A stretch of DNA of 64,000 bases from Escherichia coli (GCF_036503815.1 NZ_AP027764.1:806001-870000), one strand, 5' to 3'; shown: positions 35,773 through 46,296, numbered from the stretch's first letter. The notes: generated by a model not told the origin, from the sequence alone. Translations and numbers: made by a program.

Positions 35773-38700
35773 ATGAATAAGAAATTTAAATATAAAAAAT
35801 CGCTTTTAGCGGCTATTTTAAGCGCAACCTTATTAACCGGTTGTGATGGCGGTGGTTCAGGATCGTCCTCCGATACGCCGTCTGTAGATTCTGGAGCAGG
35901 GACTTTGCCGGAAGTGAAACCCGATCCAATACCAACCCCGGAACCGACACCTGAGCCGACGCCGGACCCAGAACCTACACCAGACCCGACACCCGATCCA
36001 GAGCCGACACCAGAACCGGAGCCAGAACCTGTTCCTACGAAAACGGGGTATCTGACCCTGGGCGGAAGCCAGCGGGTAACTGGTGCTACCTGTAATGGTG
36101 AATCCAGCGACGGCTTTACCTTTACGCCAGGCAATACCGTGAGTTGTGTGGTGGGCAGTACGACCATTGCAACTTTCAACACCCAGTCAGAGACTGCGCG
36201 TAGCCTGCGTGCGGTTGACAAAGTGTCGTTTAGCCTTGAGGACGCGCAGGAGCTGGCGGATTCTGCAAATAAGAAAACCAACGCCATCTCTCTGGTGACG
36301 TCCAGCGACAGTTGCCCCGCAGATGCAGAACAGCTTTGTCTTACTTTCTCGTCAGTGGTTGATCGCGCGCGTTTTGAAAAACTGTATAAGCAAATTGATC
36401 TGGCAACAAACGATTTCAGCAAGCTGGTCAATGAAGAGGTGGAAAACAATGCTGCGACTGATAAAGCGCCGTCCACCCATACCTCAACGGTAGTGCCAGT
36501 CACGACAGAGGGAACAAAACCGGATCTGAACGCGTCCTTCGTGTCGGCTAACGCGGAACAGTTTTATCAGTATCAACCAACTGAAATCATTCTTTCCGAA
36601 GGCCATCTGGTGGATAGCCTGGGGAACGGTGTTGCTGGCGTAGACTACTACACCAATTCAGGCCGTGGCGTAACTGACGAAAACGGTAAATTCTCCTTTA
36701 GCTGGGGCGAAACCATCTCCTTTGGTATCGATACATTTGAACTGGGCTCAGTACGCGGCAATAAGTCGACTATTGCGCTGACTGAATTGGGTGATGAAGT
36801 TCACGGCGCGAATGTTGATCAGCTGATTCATCGCTATTCGACAACCGGGCAAAATAATACCCGTGTTGTTCCGGACGATGTACGCAAGATCTTTGCCGAA
36901 TATCCCAACGTGATCAACGAGATTATCAATCTCTCGTTATCCAATGGCGCGACGCTGGATGAAGGCGATCAAAACGTTGTGCTGCCTAACGAATTTATCG
37001 AGCAGTTTAAGACGGGTCAGGCCAAAGAGATCGATACCGCGATTTGTGCGAAAACCGACGGTTGTAACGAGGCTCGCTGGTTCTCGCTGACGACGCGCAA
37101 TGTTAATGACGGCCAGATTCAGGGCGTTATCAACAAGCTGTGGGGCGTGGATACGAACTACCAGTCTGTCAGCAAGTTCCATGTATTCCATGACTCTACC
37201 AACTTCTATGGCAGCACGGGAAATGCGCGCGGTCAGGCGGTGGTGAATATCTCCAACGCGGCATTCCCGATTCTGATGGCGCGTAATGATAAAAACTACT
37301 GGCTGGCGTTTGGCGAAAAACGCGCCTGGGATAAAAACGAGCTGGCGTACATTACGGAAGCGCCTTCCATTGTGCAGCCAGAGAACGTTACGCGCGATAC
37401 CGCCACCTTCAATCTGCCGTTTATTTCGCTGGGGCAAGTCGGTGAGGGCAAACTGATGGTTATCGGTAACCCGCACTACAACAGCATTTTGCGTTGCCCG
37501 AATGGTTACAGCTGGGCCGGTGGTGTTAATGATAAAGGTGAGTGTACGCTCAGCGGTGATTCAGATGACATGAAGCACTTCATGCAGAACGTACTGCGCT
37601 ATCTGTCAAACGACATCTGGCAGCCAAATACCAAGAGCACAATGACCGTGGGTACGAACCTGGAAAACGTTTATTTCAAAAATCATGGCCAGGTTACGGG
37701 GAGCCGTGCTGCGTTTGGCTTCCATCCGGATTTCGCAGGTATTTCTGTTAAATATTTGACCAGCTATGGCGATCTGAATCCGGAAGAAGTTCCGTTGCTG
37801 ATCCTCAACGGCTTTGAATATGTGACTCAGTGGTCTGGTGATCCCTATGCAGTGCCTCTACGTGCAGATACCAGCAAACCGAAGCTGAGCCAGCAGGATG
37901 TGACCGATCTGATAGCCTATCTGGACAAAGGCGGTTCGGTGCTGATCATGGAAAACGTGATGAGCAATCTTAAGGAAGAGAGCGCGTCTGGCTTTGTGCG
38001 CCTGCTTGATGCCGCAGGCCTGTCAATGGCACTGAACAAGTCGGTGGTGAATAATGATCCTCAAGGGTATCCGAACCGCGTTCGTCAGCAGCGCGCAACG
38101 GGCATTTGGGTCTATGAACGTTATCCTGCCGTAGACGGTGCGTTGCCATACTTCATCGATAGCGAGACAGGGGAAGTTAAGTGGAAATATCAGGTAGATA
38201 ACAAACCTGATGACAAACCGAAGCTGGAAGTTGCCAGCTGGCTGGAAGATGTAGATGGCAAACAGGAAACGCGCTATGCCTTTATTGATGAGGCGGAGTT
38301 TAAAACCAAAGAGTCTCTGGAGGCTGCAAAGGCAAAAATCTTTGAGAAGTTTCCTGGATTACAGGAGTGTAAGGACTCGGCATACCACTATGAGGTCAAC
38401 TGCCTGGAATATCGTCCTGGCACGGGGGTTCCGGTTACTGGTGGCATGTATGTTCCGCGCTATACGCAACTGAATCTTGACGCCAACACGGCGAAAGCGA
38501 TGGTGCAGGCTGCGGATTTAGGCACCAACATTCAGCGCCTGTATCAGCATGAGCTTTATTTCCGTACTAAAGGCAGTAAAGGTGAGCGTCTGAACAGCGT
38601 CGATCTGGAACGTTTGTACCAGAACATGTCGGTCTGGTTGTGGAACGATACGGCTTATCGTTATGAAGAAGGCAAAAATGACGAGCTGGGCTTTAAAACG

Positions 38701-40329
38701 TTCACTGAGTTCCTGAACTGCTACACCAACAATGCATACGTTGGTACGCAGTGTTCTGCTGAGCTGAAAAAATCGCTGATTGATAACAACATGATCTACG
38801 GTGACGGTAGCAGCAAAGCAGGCATGATGAACCCGAGCTACCCGCTCAACTATATGGAAAAACCGCTGACGCGCCTGATGCTGGGCCGTTCCTGGTGGGA
38901 TCTGAACATTAAAGTTGATGTCGAGAAGTACCCGGGAGCCGTATCGGAAGAGGGGCAGAACGTTACTGAAACCATCAGCCTGTACTCGAACCCGACCAAA
39001 TGGTTTGCGGGTAACATGCAGTCTACTGGTCTGTGGGCTCCGGCTCAGAAAGAGGTCACCATTAAGTCTTCGGCGTCAGTCCCAGTGACTGTTACCGTGG
39101 CACTGGCTGACGACCTGACCGGACGTGAGAAGCATGAAGTTGCGCTGAACCGTCCGCCAAGAGTCACTAAAACCTATTCTCTGGCGGCTAACGGTGAATT
39201 GACGTTCAAGGTGCCTTACGGTGGCCTGATTTATATCAAAGGCGACAGCAACGACAATGAATCTGCCACCTTCACCTTTACTGGTGTAGTAAAAGCGCCG
39301 TTCTATAAAGACGGTAAGTGGCAACACGATCTGAACTCCCCTGCGCCGCTGGGCGAGCTGGAGTCAGACGCTTTCATCTACACTACGCCGAAGAAGAACC
39401 TGAATGCCAGTAATTACACGGGCGGTCTGGAGCAATTCGCTAAAGATCTGGATACCTTTGCCAGTTCGATGAATGACTTTTACGGTCGTAATGATGAAGA
39501 CGGTAAGCACCGGATGTTTACCTATAAAGCATTGACGGGGCATAAACATCGTTTCGCCAACGATGTGCAGATCTCCATTGGTGACGCGCACTCGGGTTAT
39601 CCGGTGATGAACAGCAGCTTCTCGACGAACAGCACCACGCTGCCGACGACGCCGCTGAACGACTGGCTGATTTGGCACGAAGTCGGTCATAACGCTGCAG
39701 AAACACCGCTGAACGTACCGGGTGCAACTGAAGTGGCGAACAACGTGCTGGCGCTGTACATGCAGGATCGCTATCTCGGTAAGATGAACCGTGTCGCTGA
39801 CGACATTACCGTCGCGCCGGAATATCTGGACGAGAGCAACGGTCAGGCCTGGGCACGCGGCGGTGCGGGTGACCGTCTGCTGATGTACGCGCAGCTGAAG
39901 GAGTGGGCAGAGAAAAACTTTGATATCAAACAGTGGTATCCAGAAGGTGACCTGCCTAAGTTCTACAGCGATCGTGAAGGGATGAAAGGCTGGAACCTGT
40001 TCCAGTTGATGCACCGTAAAGCACGCGGCGATGAGGTCAGCAATGACAAGTTTGGCGGCAGAAATTACTGTGCTGAATCCAACGGTAACGCAGCGGACAC
40101 GCTGATGCTGTGTGCATCCTGGGTCGCCCAGACGGATCTTTCGGAGTTCTTTAAGAAGTGGAATCCGGGTGCGAATGCTTACCAGCTTCCGGGGGCAAGC
40201 GAAATGAGCTTCGAGGGCGGAGTGAGCCAGTCGGCGTACAACACGCTGGCGTCACTCAAGCTGCCGAAACCGGAACAGGGACCGGAAACCATTAACAAGG
40301 TTACCGAGCATAAGATGTCTGTCGAGTAA
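35773..40329 (+). CDS. sslE: SslE (YghJ), secreted surface lipoprotein metalloprotease
   Basis: A 1518-residue M60-family zinc metallopeptidase and mucinase, exported by the type II system encoded downstream. It is a lipoprotein: lipobox LLTGC with Cys24 as modified residue. A Pro-Glu/Asp-rich linker (residues 46-89) leads to the large ectodomain. The zinc motif HEVGH is at residues 1302-1306 in the M60 region. The start was set at ATG 35773 (MNKKFKYKKS); a TTG-initiated extension of six residues is less likely. Known as a virulence and colonisation factor of pathogenic E. coli but also present in commensals. Confidence 0.96.
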   Translation: MNKKFKYKKSLLAAILSATLLTGCDGGGSGSSSDTPSVDSGAGTLPEVKPDPIPTPEPTPEPTPDPEPTPDPTPDPEPTPEPEPEPVPTKTGYLTLGGSQRVTGATCNGESSDGFTFTPGNTVSCVVGSTTIATFNTQSETARSLRAVDKVSFSLEDAQELADSANKKTNAISLVTSSDSCPADAEQLCLTFSSVVDRARFEKLYKQIDLATNDFSKLVNEEVENNAATDKAPSTHTSTVVPVTTEGTKPDLNASFVSANAEQFYQYQPTEIILSEGHLVDSLGNGVAGVDYYTNSGRGVTDENGKFSFSWGETISFGIDTFELGSVRGNKSTIALTELGDEVHGANVDQLIHRYSTTGQNNTRVVPDDVRKIFAEYPNVINEIINLSLSNGATLDEGDQNVVLPNEFIEQFKTGQAKEIDTAICAKTDGCNEARWFSLTTRNVNDGQIQGVINKLWGVDTNYQSVSKFHVFHDSTNFYGSTGNARGQAVVNISNAAFPILMARNDKNYWLAFGEKRAWDKNELAYITEAPSIVQPENVTRDTATFNLPFISLGQVGEGKLMVIGNPHYNSILRCPNGYSWAGGVNDKGECTLSGDSDDMKHFMQNVLRYLSNDIWQPNTKSTMTVGTNLENVYFKNHGQVTGSRAAFGFHPDFAGISVKYLTSYGDLNPEEVPLLILNGFEYVTQWSGDPYAVPLRADTSKPKLSQQDVTDLIAYLDKGGSVLIMENVMSNLKEESASGFVRLLDAAGLSMALNKSVVNNDPQGYPNRVRQQRATGIWVYERYPAVDGALPYFIDSETGEVKWKYQVDNKPDDKPKLEVASWLEDVDGKQETRYAFIDEAEFKTKESLEAAKAKIFEKFPGLQECKDSAYHYEVNCLEYRPGTGVPVTGGMYVPRYTQLNLDANTAKAMVQAADLGTNIQRLYQHELYFRTKGSKGERLNSVDLERLYQNMSVWLWNDTAYRYEEGKNDELGFKTFTEFLNCYTNNAYVGTQCSAELKKSLIDNNMIYGDGSSKAGMMNPSYPLNYMEKPLTRLMLGRSWWDLNIKVDVEKYPGAVSEEGQNVTETISLYSNPTKWFAGNMQSTGLWAPAQKEVTIKSSASVPVTVTVALADDLTGREKHEVALNRPPRVTKTYSLAANGELTFKVPYGGLIYIKGDSNDNESATFTFTGVVKAPFYKDGKWQHDLNSPAPLGELESDAFIYTTPKKNLNASNYTGGLEQFAKDLDTFASSMNDFYGRNDEDGKHRMFTYKALTGHKHRFANDVQISIGDAHSGYPVMNSSFSTNSTTLPTTPLNDWLIWHEVGHNAAETPLNVPGATEVANNVLALYMQDRYLGKMNRVADDITVAPEYLDESNGQAWARGGAGDRLLMYAQLKEWAEKNFDIKQWYPEGDLPKFYSDREGMKGWNLFQLMHRKARGDEVSNDKFGGRNYCAESNGNAADTLMLCASWVAQTDLSEFFKKWNPGANAYQLPGASEMSFEGGVSQSAYNTLASLKLPKPEQGPETINKVTEHKMSVE
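35908..36039 (+). repeat. Coding Pro/Glu/Asp-rich tandem repeat in sslE
   Basis: Degenerate short tandem units coding PEPTP, PDPTP and PDPEP at residues 46-89 of SslE, right after the lipidated N-terminus. It probably forms a stiff stalk holding the protein off the membrane. Such units can change copy number between strains. Confidence 0.85.
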
Positions 40330-40336
40330 TCCTGTA

Positions 40337-40434
40337 TGCCGGATAAGGCGCTCGCGCCGCATCCGGCATGATATAAGGCGCATCGGGCCTGGAGGAAAGC
40401 CGTATGGCATACACCTGCAGGCCCGCATCCGGCA
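40337..40434. repeat. REP/BIME element
   Basis: A REP unit at 40337-40369 (TGCCGGATAAGGCG...CGCATCCGGCA) is followed by a second, longer inverted unit ending GCATCCGGCA at 40434. It lies between sslE and pppA and may separate the expression of sslE from the secretion genes. Confidence 0.88.
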
Positions 40435-40458
40435 AGTTACAACAAATAACCTTTAACC

Positions 40459-41268
40459 ATGTTTTTTGATGTTTTTCAGCAATACCCCGCGGCGATGCCC
40501 GTCCTGGCTACCGTCGGAGGATTGATCATCGGCAGTTTTTTGAATGTGGTGATTTGGCGTTACCCCATCATGCTGCGCCAACAAATGGCGGAGTTTCATG
40601 GTGAAATGCCGAGTGCGCAGTCAAAAATAAGCCTTGCGCTACCGCGTTCGCACTGTCCGCATTGTCAGCAGACCATCCGCGTTCGTGACAATATTCCGCT
40701 GCTCTCCTGGTTGATGCTCAAAGGGCGCTGCCGTGATTGTCAGGCGAAAATCAGCAAGCGTTATCCGCTGGTGGAGTTATTGACGGCACTCGCTTTTTTG
40801 CTGGCGAGTCTGGTCTGGCCGGAAAGTGGATGGGCGCTGGCGGTGATGATATTATCCGCCTGGCTGATTGCCGCGAGCATCATCGACCTTGATAACCAAT
40901 GGCTGCCCGATGTTTTTACTCAGGGCGTATTGTGGACAGGACTGATTGCGGCATGGGCGAAACAGAGTCCGTTAACGCTACAAGACGCAGTTACCGGCGT
41001 CCTGGTGGGATTTATCACTTTTTACTCCCTGCGCTGGATAGCCGGAATAGTTCTGCGTAAAGAAGCATTAGGCATGGGCGATGTATTACTCTTCGCCGCG
41101 TTAGGTGGCTGGGTGGGCGCGTTGTCGCTGCCCAATGTGGCTTTAATCGCCTCATGCTGCGGCCTGATATATGCCGTTATTACAAAAAGAGGATCAACCA
41201 CACTGCCTTTTGGACCGTGTTTAAGTCTGGGCGGTATAGCAACACTTTATCTACAGGCATTGTTTTAA
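40459..41268 (+). CDS. pppA: PppA, prepilin peptidase
   Basis: A 269-residue aspartic protease of the GspO/PilD type that cleaves and N-methylates the pseudopilins GspG-K. It shows the N-terminal zinc CxxC pairs Cys66/69 and Cys91/94 and the catalytic aspartates in IIDLD (143/145 region) and GMGD (Asp208), with about eight membrane segments. It supplies the peptidase that the gsp operon itself lacks. Confidence 0.96.
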   Translation: MFFDVFQQYPAAMPVLATVGGLIIGSFLNVVIWRYPIMLRQQMAEFHGEMPSAQSKISLALPRSHCPHCQQTIRVRDNIPLLSWLMLKGRCRDCQAKISKRYPLVELLTALAFLLASLVWPESGWALAVMILSAWLIAASIIDLDNQWLPDVFTQGVLWTGLIAAWAKQSPLTLQDAVTGVLVGFITFYSLRWIAGIVLRKEALGMGDVLLFAALGGWVGALSLPNVALIASCCGLIYAVITKRGSTTLPFGPCLSLGGIATLYLQALF

Positions 41269-41333
41269 TGATAATCCCGTCATTATCAAAGTGACATTTT
41301 AACTCTTATTAATAACCTTAGAGATTATTTACC

Positions 41334-41744
41334 ATGTCGATAAAACAGATGCCAGGGAGGGTATTAATATCGCTATTATTGAGCGCTACAGGATTATTCA
41401 GTGGCTGTGCCAGCCATAATGAAAATGCCAGTTTACTGGCGAAAAAACAGGCGCAAAATATCAGCCAAAACCTGCCGATTAAATCTGCGGGTTATACCTT
41501 AGTGCTGGCGCAAAGCAGCGGCACGACGGTAAAAATGACCATCATCAGCGAAGCGGGTGCTCAGACCACGCAGACGCCTGACGCCTTTTTAACCAGCTAC
41601 CAACGACAAATGTGTGCAGACCCAACGGTGAAATTAATGATCACCGAGGGAATTAATTACAGCATAACGATTAATGATACACGTACAGGTAACCAGTTTC
41701 AGCGGAAACTGGATCGCACTACTTGTGGAATAGTCAAAGCATAA
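41334..41744 (+). CDS. yghG: YghG, T2SS pilotin lipoprotein (AspS/GspS-beta type)
   Basis: A 136-residue outer-membrane lipoprotein. The signal peptide ends in FSGC with Cys25 as lipidated residue. Family members bind the secretin GspD and guide it to the outer membrane. Two further Cys residues (MCADPT and TTCGIV) probably form the conserved disulfide. Placed just before gspC. Confidence 0.93.
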   Translation: MSIKQMPGRVLISLLLSATGLFSGCASHNENASLLAKKQAQNISQNLPIKSAGYTLVLAQSSGTTVKMTIISEAGAQTTQTPDAFLTSYQRQMCADPTVKLMITEGINYSITINDTRTGNQFQRKLDRTTCGIVKA

Positions 41745-41759
41745 CGTCGGGTATATAAA

Positions 41760-42713
41760 TTGGCGCGGGTTGTTTTTCGTGACGCACGAATTTATCTCAT
41801 TCAATGGCTGACTAAAATTCGTCACACTCTTAACCAGAGACAATCTCTTAATACAAACAAAGAGCATCTTCGCAAAATTGTACGCGCGATGTTCTGGCTG
41901 ATGCTGCTTATTATTTCTGCAAAAATGGCGTATTCACTCTGGCGCTATTTCTCCTTTTCTGCGGAATATACGGCGGTTTCTCCATCGGTGAATAAACAGC
42001 CCCATGCGGATGTAAAAACGTTCGATAAAAAAGATGTGCAATTAATCAGCCAGCAAAACTGGTTTGGTAAATATCAGCGCGTCGCCACACCGGTAAAGCA
42101 ACCTGAACCTGTAGCAGAAACGCGTCTTAATGTGGTGCTGCGCGGGATCGCCTTTGGTGCCAGACCTGGCGCGGTTATTGAAGAAGGCGGCAAACAGCAG
42201 GTCTATTTGCAGGGTGAACGGCTTGGCTCTCACAACGCAGTGATTGAGGAAATCAATCGCGACCATGTGATGCTGCGCTATCAGGGAAAAATAGAGCGGC
42301 TCAGTCTGGCAGAAGAGGAGCATTCCACCGTAGCCGTGACCAACAAAAAAGCCGTCAGTGACGAAGCAAAGCAAGCTGTTGCTGAGCCTGCTGCCAGTGC
42401 GCCCGTTGAGATCCCGGCTGCCGTGCGTCAGGCACTGGCGAAAGATCCGCAGAAAATTTTTAACTATATCCAGCTTACGCCTGTGCGTAAGGAGGGGATT
42501 GTCGGTTATGCAGTGAAACCGGGGGCAGATCGTTCTCTGTTCGATGCCAGCGGTTTCAAGGAAGGCGATATCGCCATTGCGCTAAATCAGCAGGATTTCA
42601 CTGATCCACGAGCAATGATTGCTCTGATGCGGCAGTTACCTTCAATGGATTCCATTCAACTTACGGTTTTACGCAAGGGTGCGCGCTACGACATTTCCAT
42701 CGCGCTGCGCTAA
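41760..42713 (+). CDS. gspC: GspC, T2SS inner-membrane clamp protein
   Basis: A bitopic protein: cytoplasmic N-terminus, one membrane helix (AMFWLMLLIISAKMAYSLW), a periplasmic HR domain (NVVLRGIAFGARPGAVIE) that contacts GspD, and a C-terminal PDZ-type domain (SLFDASGFKEGDIAIALN). The frame opens at TTG 41760, 15 bases after yghG. ATG 41889 would remove the cytoplasmic part, so the TTG start is preferred without certainty. Confidence 0.9.
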   Translation: MARVVFRDARIYLIQWLTKIRHTLNQRQSLNTNKEHLRKIVRAMFWLMLLIISAKMAYSLWRYFSFSAEYTAVSPSVNKQPHADVKTFDKKDVQLISQQNWFGKYQRVATPVKQPEPVAETRLNVVLRGIAFGARPGAVIEEGGKQQVYLQGERLGSHNAVIEEINRDHVMLRYQGKIERLSLAEEEHSTVAVTNKKAVSDEAKQAVAEPAASAPVEIPAAVRQALAKDPQKIFNYIQLTPVRKEGIVGYAVKPGADRSLFDASGFKEGDIAIALNQQDFTDPRAMIALMRQLPSMDSIQLTVLRKGARYDISIALR

Positions 42714-42742
42714 CCGCATTTAATCCAGGAGAATCATTCATC

Positions 42743-44803
42743 GTGTTTTGGCGTGATATTACGTTGTCAGTCTGGCGTAAGAAGACAACTGGCCTCAAAA
42801 CAAAAAAGCGTTTACTGCCGCTGGTGCTGGCAGCGGTATTATGCAGTTCACCGGTCTGGGCGGAAGAAGCCACTTTCACCGCTAATTTTAAAGATACCGA
42901 CCTGAAATCGTTCATCGAAACCGTCGGCGCTAACCTTAATAAAACCATCATTATGGGGCCGGGCGTACAGGGGAAAGTGAGTATTCGCACCATGACCCCG
43001 CTCAATGAACGCCAGTATTACCAGTTATTCCTTAATCTGCTGGAAGCGCAGGGGTATGCCGTCGTACCGATGGAAAACGACGTGCTGAAGGTGGTGAAAT
43101 CCAGCGCCGCGAAAGTCGAGCCACTGCCGCTGGTCGGTGAAGGCAGCGACAACTACGCGGGCGATGAAATGGTCACTAAAGTAGTGCCGGTACGCAATGT
43201 TTCGGTACGAGAGCTGGCGCCGATTTTGCGCCAGATGATCGATAGCGCAGGCTCAGGCAACGTTGTTAATTACGATCCCTCCAACGTAATTATGCTTACC
43301 GGACGCGCCTCAGTTGTGGAGCGCCTGACGGAAGTGATCCAGCGCGTGGATCATGCGGGAAACCGCACCGAAGAGGTGATCCCGCTGGATAACGCCTCGG
43401 CCTCGGAAATTGCCCGCGTGCTGGAAAGCCTGACTAAAAACAGCGGCGAGAACCAGCCAGCAACGCTGAAATCTCAAATTGTCGCCGACGAACGCACCAA
43501 CAGCGTGATTGTCAGTGGTGATCCCGCCACACGAGACAAAATGCGCCGCCTGATCCGTCGGCTGGACTCAGAAATGGAACGCAGCGGCAACAGCCAGGTG
43601 TTCTATCTCAAATACAGCAAAGCCGAAGATCTGGTCGATGTACTGAAGCAGGTCAGCGGCACGCTCACGGCGGCTAAAGAAGAGGCGGAAGGCACAGTTG
43701 GTAGCGGGCGTGAGGTTGTCTCCATCGCCGCCAGTAAACACAGTAATGCCCTGATTGTCACCGCGCCGCAGGACATTATGCAGTCGCTGCAAAGCGTGAT
43801 TGAACAACTGGATATTCGCCGTGCTCAGGTGCATGTCGAGGCGTTGATCGTGGAAGTTGCCGAAGGCAGCAATATCAACTTCGGCGTGCAGTGGGCGTCA
43901 AAAGATGCCGGGTTAATGCAGTTTGCCAACGGTACGCAGATCCCTATCGGCACGCTGGGGGCGGCGATTTCTGCAGCGAAGCCACAGAAAGGTTCAACGG
44001 TGATCAGCGAAAACGGCGCCACCACCATTAATCCGGACACCAACGGCGATCTCTCCACGCTCGCCCAGCTTCTTTCTGGCTTTAGCGGTACGGCGGTTGG
44101 TGTGGTGAAAGGCGACTGGATGGCGCTGGTACAGGCGGTTAAAAACGACTCCAGCTCGAACGTTCTCTCCACGCCGAGCATCACCACGCTGGACAACCAG
44201 GAAGCCTTCTTCATGGTGGGCCAGGATGTTCCGGTATTAACCGGCTCTACCGTTGGCTCCAATAACAGCAATCCTTTCAATACAGTAGAAAGGAAAAAAG
44301 TCGGCATCATGCTGAAAGTCACGCCGCAGATTAACGAAGGAAACGCGGTACAGATGGTGATTGAGCAGGAAGTGTCGAAGGTGGAAGGACAGACCAGCCT
44401 CGACGTCGTGTTTGGCGAGCGCAAACTGAAAACCACCGTGCTGGCAAACGATGGTGAGCTGATCGTGCTTGGCGGTCTGATGGACGATCAGGCGGGAGAA
44501 AGCGTGGCGAAAGTGCCGCTGCTGGGCGATATCCCGTTGATTGGTAACCTGTTTAAATCGACGGCGGATAAAAAAGAAAAACGTAACCTGATGGTGTTTA
44601 TCCGCCCGACCATTCTGCGTGATGGTATGGCGGCAGACGGCGTGTCGCAGCGCAAATATAACTATATGCGCGCCGAACAGATCTATCGCGATGAGCAAGG
44701 CTTAAGCCTGATGCCGCACACCGCGCAGCCGGTACTGCCAGCGCAAAATCAGGCTCTACCGCCGGAAGTTCGTGCGTTCCTTAATGCCGGGAGAACGCGT
44801 TAA
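42743..44803 (+). CDS. gspD: GspD, T2SS outer-membrane secretin
   Basis: A 686-residue secretin forming the outer-membrane channel. GTG start behind AGGAGAAT, a long basic n-region and a signal peptide ending SSPVWA. N0 domain (FKDTDLKSFIETVGANLNKT), repeated N1-N3 domains, then the C-terminal secretin domain (VPVLTGSTVG, VPLLGDIPLIGNLFKS). The last residues would carry the pilotin-binding region for YghG. Confidence 0.96.
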   Translation: MFWRDITLSVWRKKTTGLKTKKRLLPLVLAAVLCSSPVWAEEATFTANFKDTDLKSFIETVGANLNKTIIMGPGVQGKVSIRTMTPLNERQYYQLFLNLLEAQGYAVVPMENDVLKVVKSSAAKVEPLPLVGEGSDNYAGDEMVTKVVPVRNVSVRELAPILRQMIDSAGSGNVVNYDPSNVIMLTGRASVVERLTEVIQRVDHAGNRTEEVIPLDNASASEIARVLESLTKNSGENQPATLKSQIVADERTNSVIVSGDPATRDKMRRLIRRLDSEMERSGNSQVFYLKYSKAEDLVDVLKQVSGTLTAAKEEAEGTVGSGREVVSIAASKHSNALIVTAPQDIMQSLQSVIEQLDIRRAQVHVEALIVEVAEGSNINFGVQWASKDAGLMQFANGTQIPIGTLGAAISAAKPQKGSTVISENGATTINPDTNGDLSTLAQLLSGFSGTAVGVVKGDWMALVQAVKNDSSSNVLSTPSITTLDNQEAFFMVGQDVPVLTGSTVGSNNSNPFNTVERKKVGIMLKVTPQINEGNAVQMVIEQEVSKVEGQTSLDVVFGERKLKTTVLANDGELIVLGGLMDDQAGESVAKVPLLGDIPLIGNLFKSTADKKEKRNLMVFIRPTILRDGMAADGVSQRKYNYMRAEQIYRDEQGLSLMPHTAQPVLPAQNQALPPEVRAFLNAGRTR

Positions 44804-46296
44804 TGGTGCCTGTAGCACAGGAAACCACCGCTAACACCGTGCGTCTGCCCTACAGTTTCAGCCGTCGGTTTAGCCTGGTGGCATGGTGCGAAGTGTCGCT
44901 GGAGATCCTCCATGTGCATCCGTTGTCGCTCTCTGTTTTGCAGGAGCTGCAGCGGGGGCTGAACGCGTCTTTTACGCTGCGGCAAATCGACGAGGCCGAA
45001 TTTGAGCAGCGGCTGAATGCGGTCTGGCAGCGGGACTCTTCCGAGGCCCGCCAGCTGATGGAAGATCTCGGTTCTGCTGAGGACTTTTTTACCCTCGCAG
45101 AAGAACTGCCGGAAACCGAGGATCTGCTGGAAAGTGACGATGATGCGCCGATCATCAAACTGATCAACGCCATGTTGGCAGAGGCGATTAAAGAAGGCGC
45201 TTCGGATATCCACATCGAGACATTTGAAAAGAGTCTGGTGATCCGTTTTCGTGTTGACGGCACATTACATGAAATGCTGCGCCCGGGGCGCAAACTGGCC
45301 TCGCTGCTGGTATCACGTATTAAGGTGATGGCGCGGCTGGATATCGCCGAAAAGCGCGTACCGCAGGATGGCCGTATTGCGCTGCTGCTGGGTGGTCGGG
45401 CGATTGACGTGCGTGTCTCCACTATGCCTTCCGCCTGGGGCGAGCGCGTGGTGCTGCGACTGCTGGACAAAAACCAGGCCCGCCTGACGCTGGAACGTCT
45501 GGGGTTGAGCCATGAACTGACCGCGCAGTTGCGCCAGCTGTTACACAAACCGCACGGCATCTTTCTGGTGACGGGGCCGACGGGTTCCGGCAAAAGCACC
45601 ACGCTGTATGCTGGATTGCAGGAGCTGAACAACCACTCGCGTAACATTCTCACGGTTGAAGACCCTATCGAATACATGATTGAAGGGATCGGTCAGACAC
45701 AGGTTAACACCCGCGTCGGCATGACCTTCGCCCGTGGCCTGCGCGCGATTTTGCGTCAGGACCCGGATGTGGTGATGGTCGGTGAAATCCGCGATACCGA
45801 AACCGCAGAAATCGCCGTCCAGGCGTCATTGACCGGACACCTGGTACTTTCCACCCTGCATACCAACACGGCGGTGGGGGCGATCACGCGTTTGCAGGAT
45901 ATGGGGGTAGAGCCTTTCCTGCTCTCTTCCAGTCTGACGGGTGTGATGGCGCAGCGACTGGTTCGCACGCTGTGTACCGACTGCCGCCAGTCCGCGCCTG
46001 CCACTGACGAAGAAAAACGCCTGCTGGGGATTACCGATGCGCGTACCGTCACTCTGTACCATCCGCAGGGCTGCCCCGCCTGTAATCACAAAGGTTTTCG
46101 CGGACGTACTGCCATCCATGAGCTGATCGTGGTAGACGCCACATTGCGTGATTTGATCCACCGTCAGGCCGGGGAACTGGAGCTGGAACGTTATGTCCGG
46201 CAACACTCTGCGGGTATCCGCAGCAACGGCATTGAGAAAGTGCTTGCCGGAGAAACCTCTCTCGATGAAGTGCTGCGGGTAACGATGGAGGCGTAA
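44803..46296 (+). CDS. gspE: GspE, T2SS assembly ATPase
   Basis: A 497-residue cytoplasmic motor. Walker A is GPTGSGKST at residues 258-266, the Asp box and Walker B region follow (RQDPDVVMVGEIRD), with a His box (GHLVLSTLHTN). The zinc tetracysteine is CTDC (from residue 391) plus CPAC. The N-terminal domain docks onto GspL. ATG overlaps the gspD stop by one base. Confidence 0.97.
   Translation: MVPVAQETTANTVRLPYSFSRRFSLVAWCEVSLEILHVHPLSLSVLQELQRGLNASFTLRQIDEAEFEQRLNAVWQRDSSEARQLMEDLGSAEDFFTLAEELPETEDLLESDDDAPIIKLINAMLAEAIKEGASDIHIETFEKSLVIRFRVDGTLHEMLRPGRKLASLLVSRIKVMARLDIAEKRVPQDGRIALLLGGRAIDVRVSTMPSAWGERVVLRLLDKNQARLTLERLGLSHELTAQLRQLLHKPHGIFLVTGPTGSGKSTTLYAGLQELNNHSRNILTVEDPIEYMIEGIGQTQVNTRVGMTFARGLRAILRQDPDVVMVGEIRDTETAEIAVQASLTGHLVLSTLHTNTAVGAITRLQDMGVEPFLLSSSLTGVMAQRLVRTLCTDCRQSAPATDEEKRLLGITDARTVTLYHPQGCPACNHKGFRGRTAIHELIVVDATLRDLIHRQAGELELERYVRQHSAGIRSNGIEKVLAGETSLDEVLRVTMEA

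Noticed and set aside
35733..36503. Minus-strand open frame with Gly-Ser-Gly-Val repeats
   Set aside because: Mirror image of the Pro/Glu-rich repeat of sslE; no ribosome site and no resemblance beyond the repeat.
44850..45677. 275-codon minus-strand frame opposite gspE
   Set aside because: Ser/Arg-rich antisense shadow of gspE.
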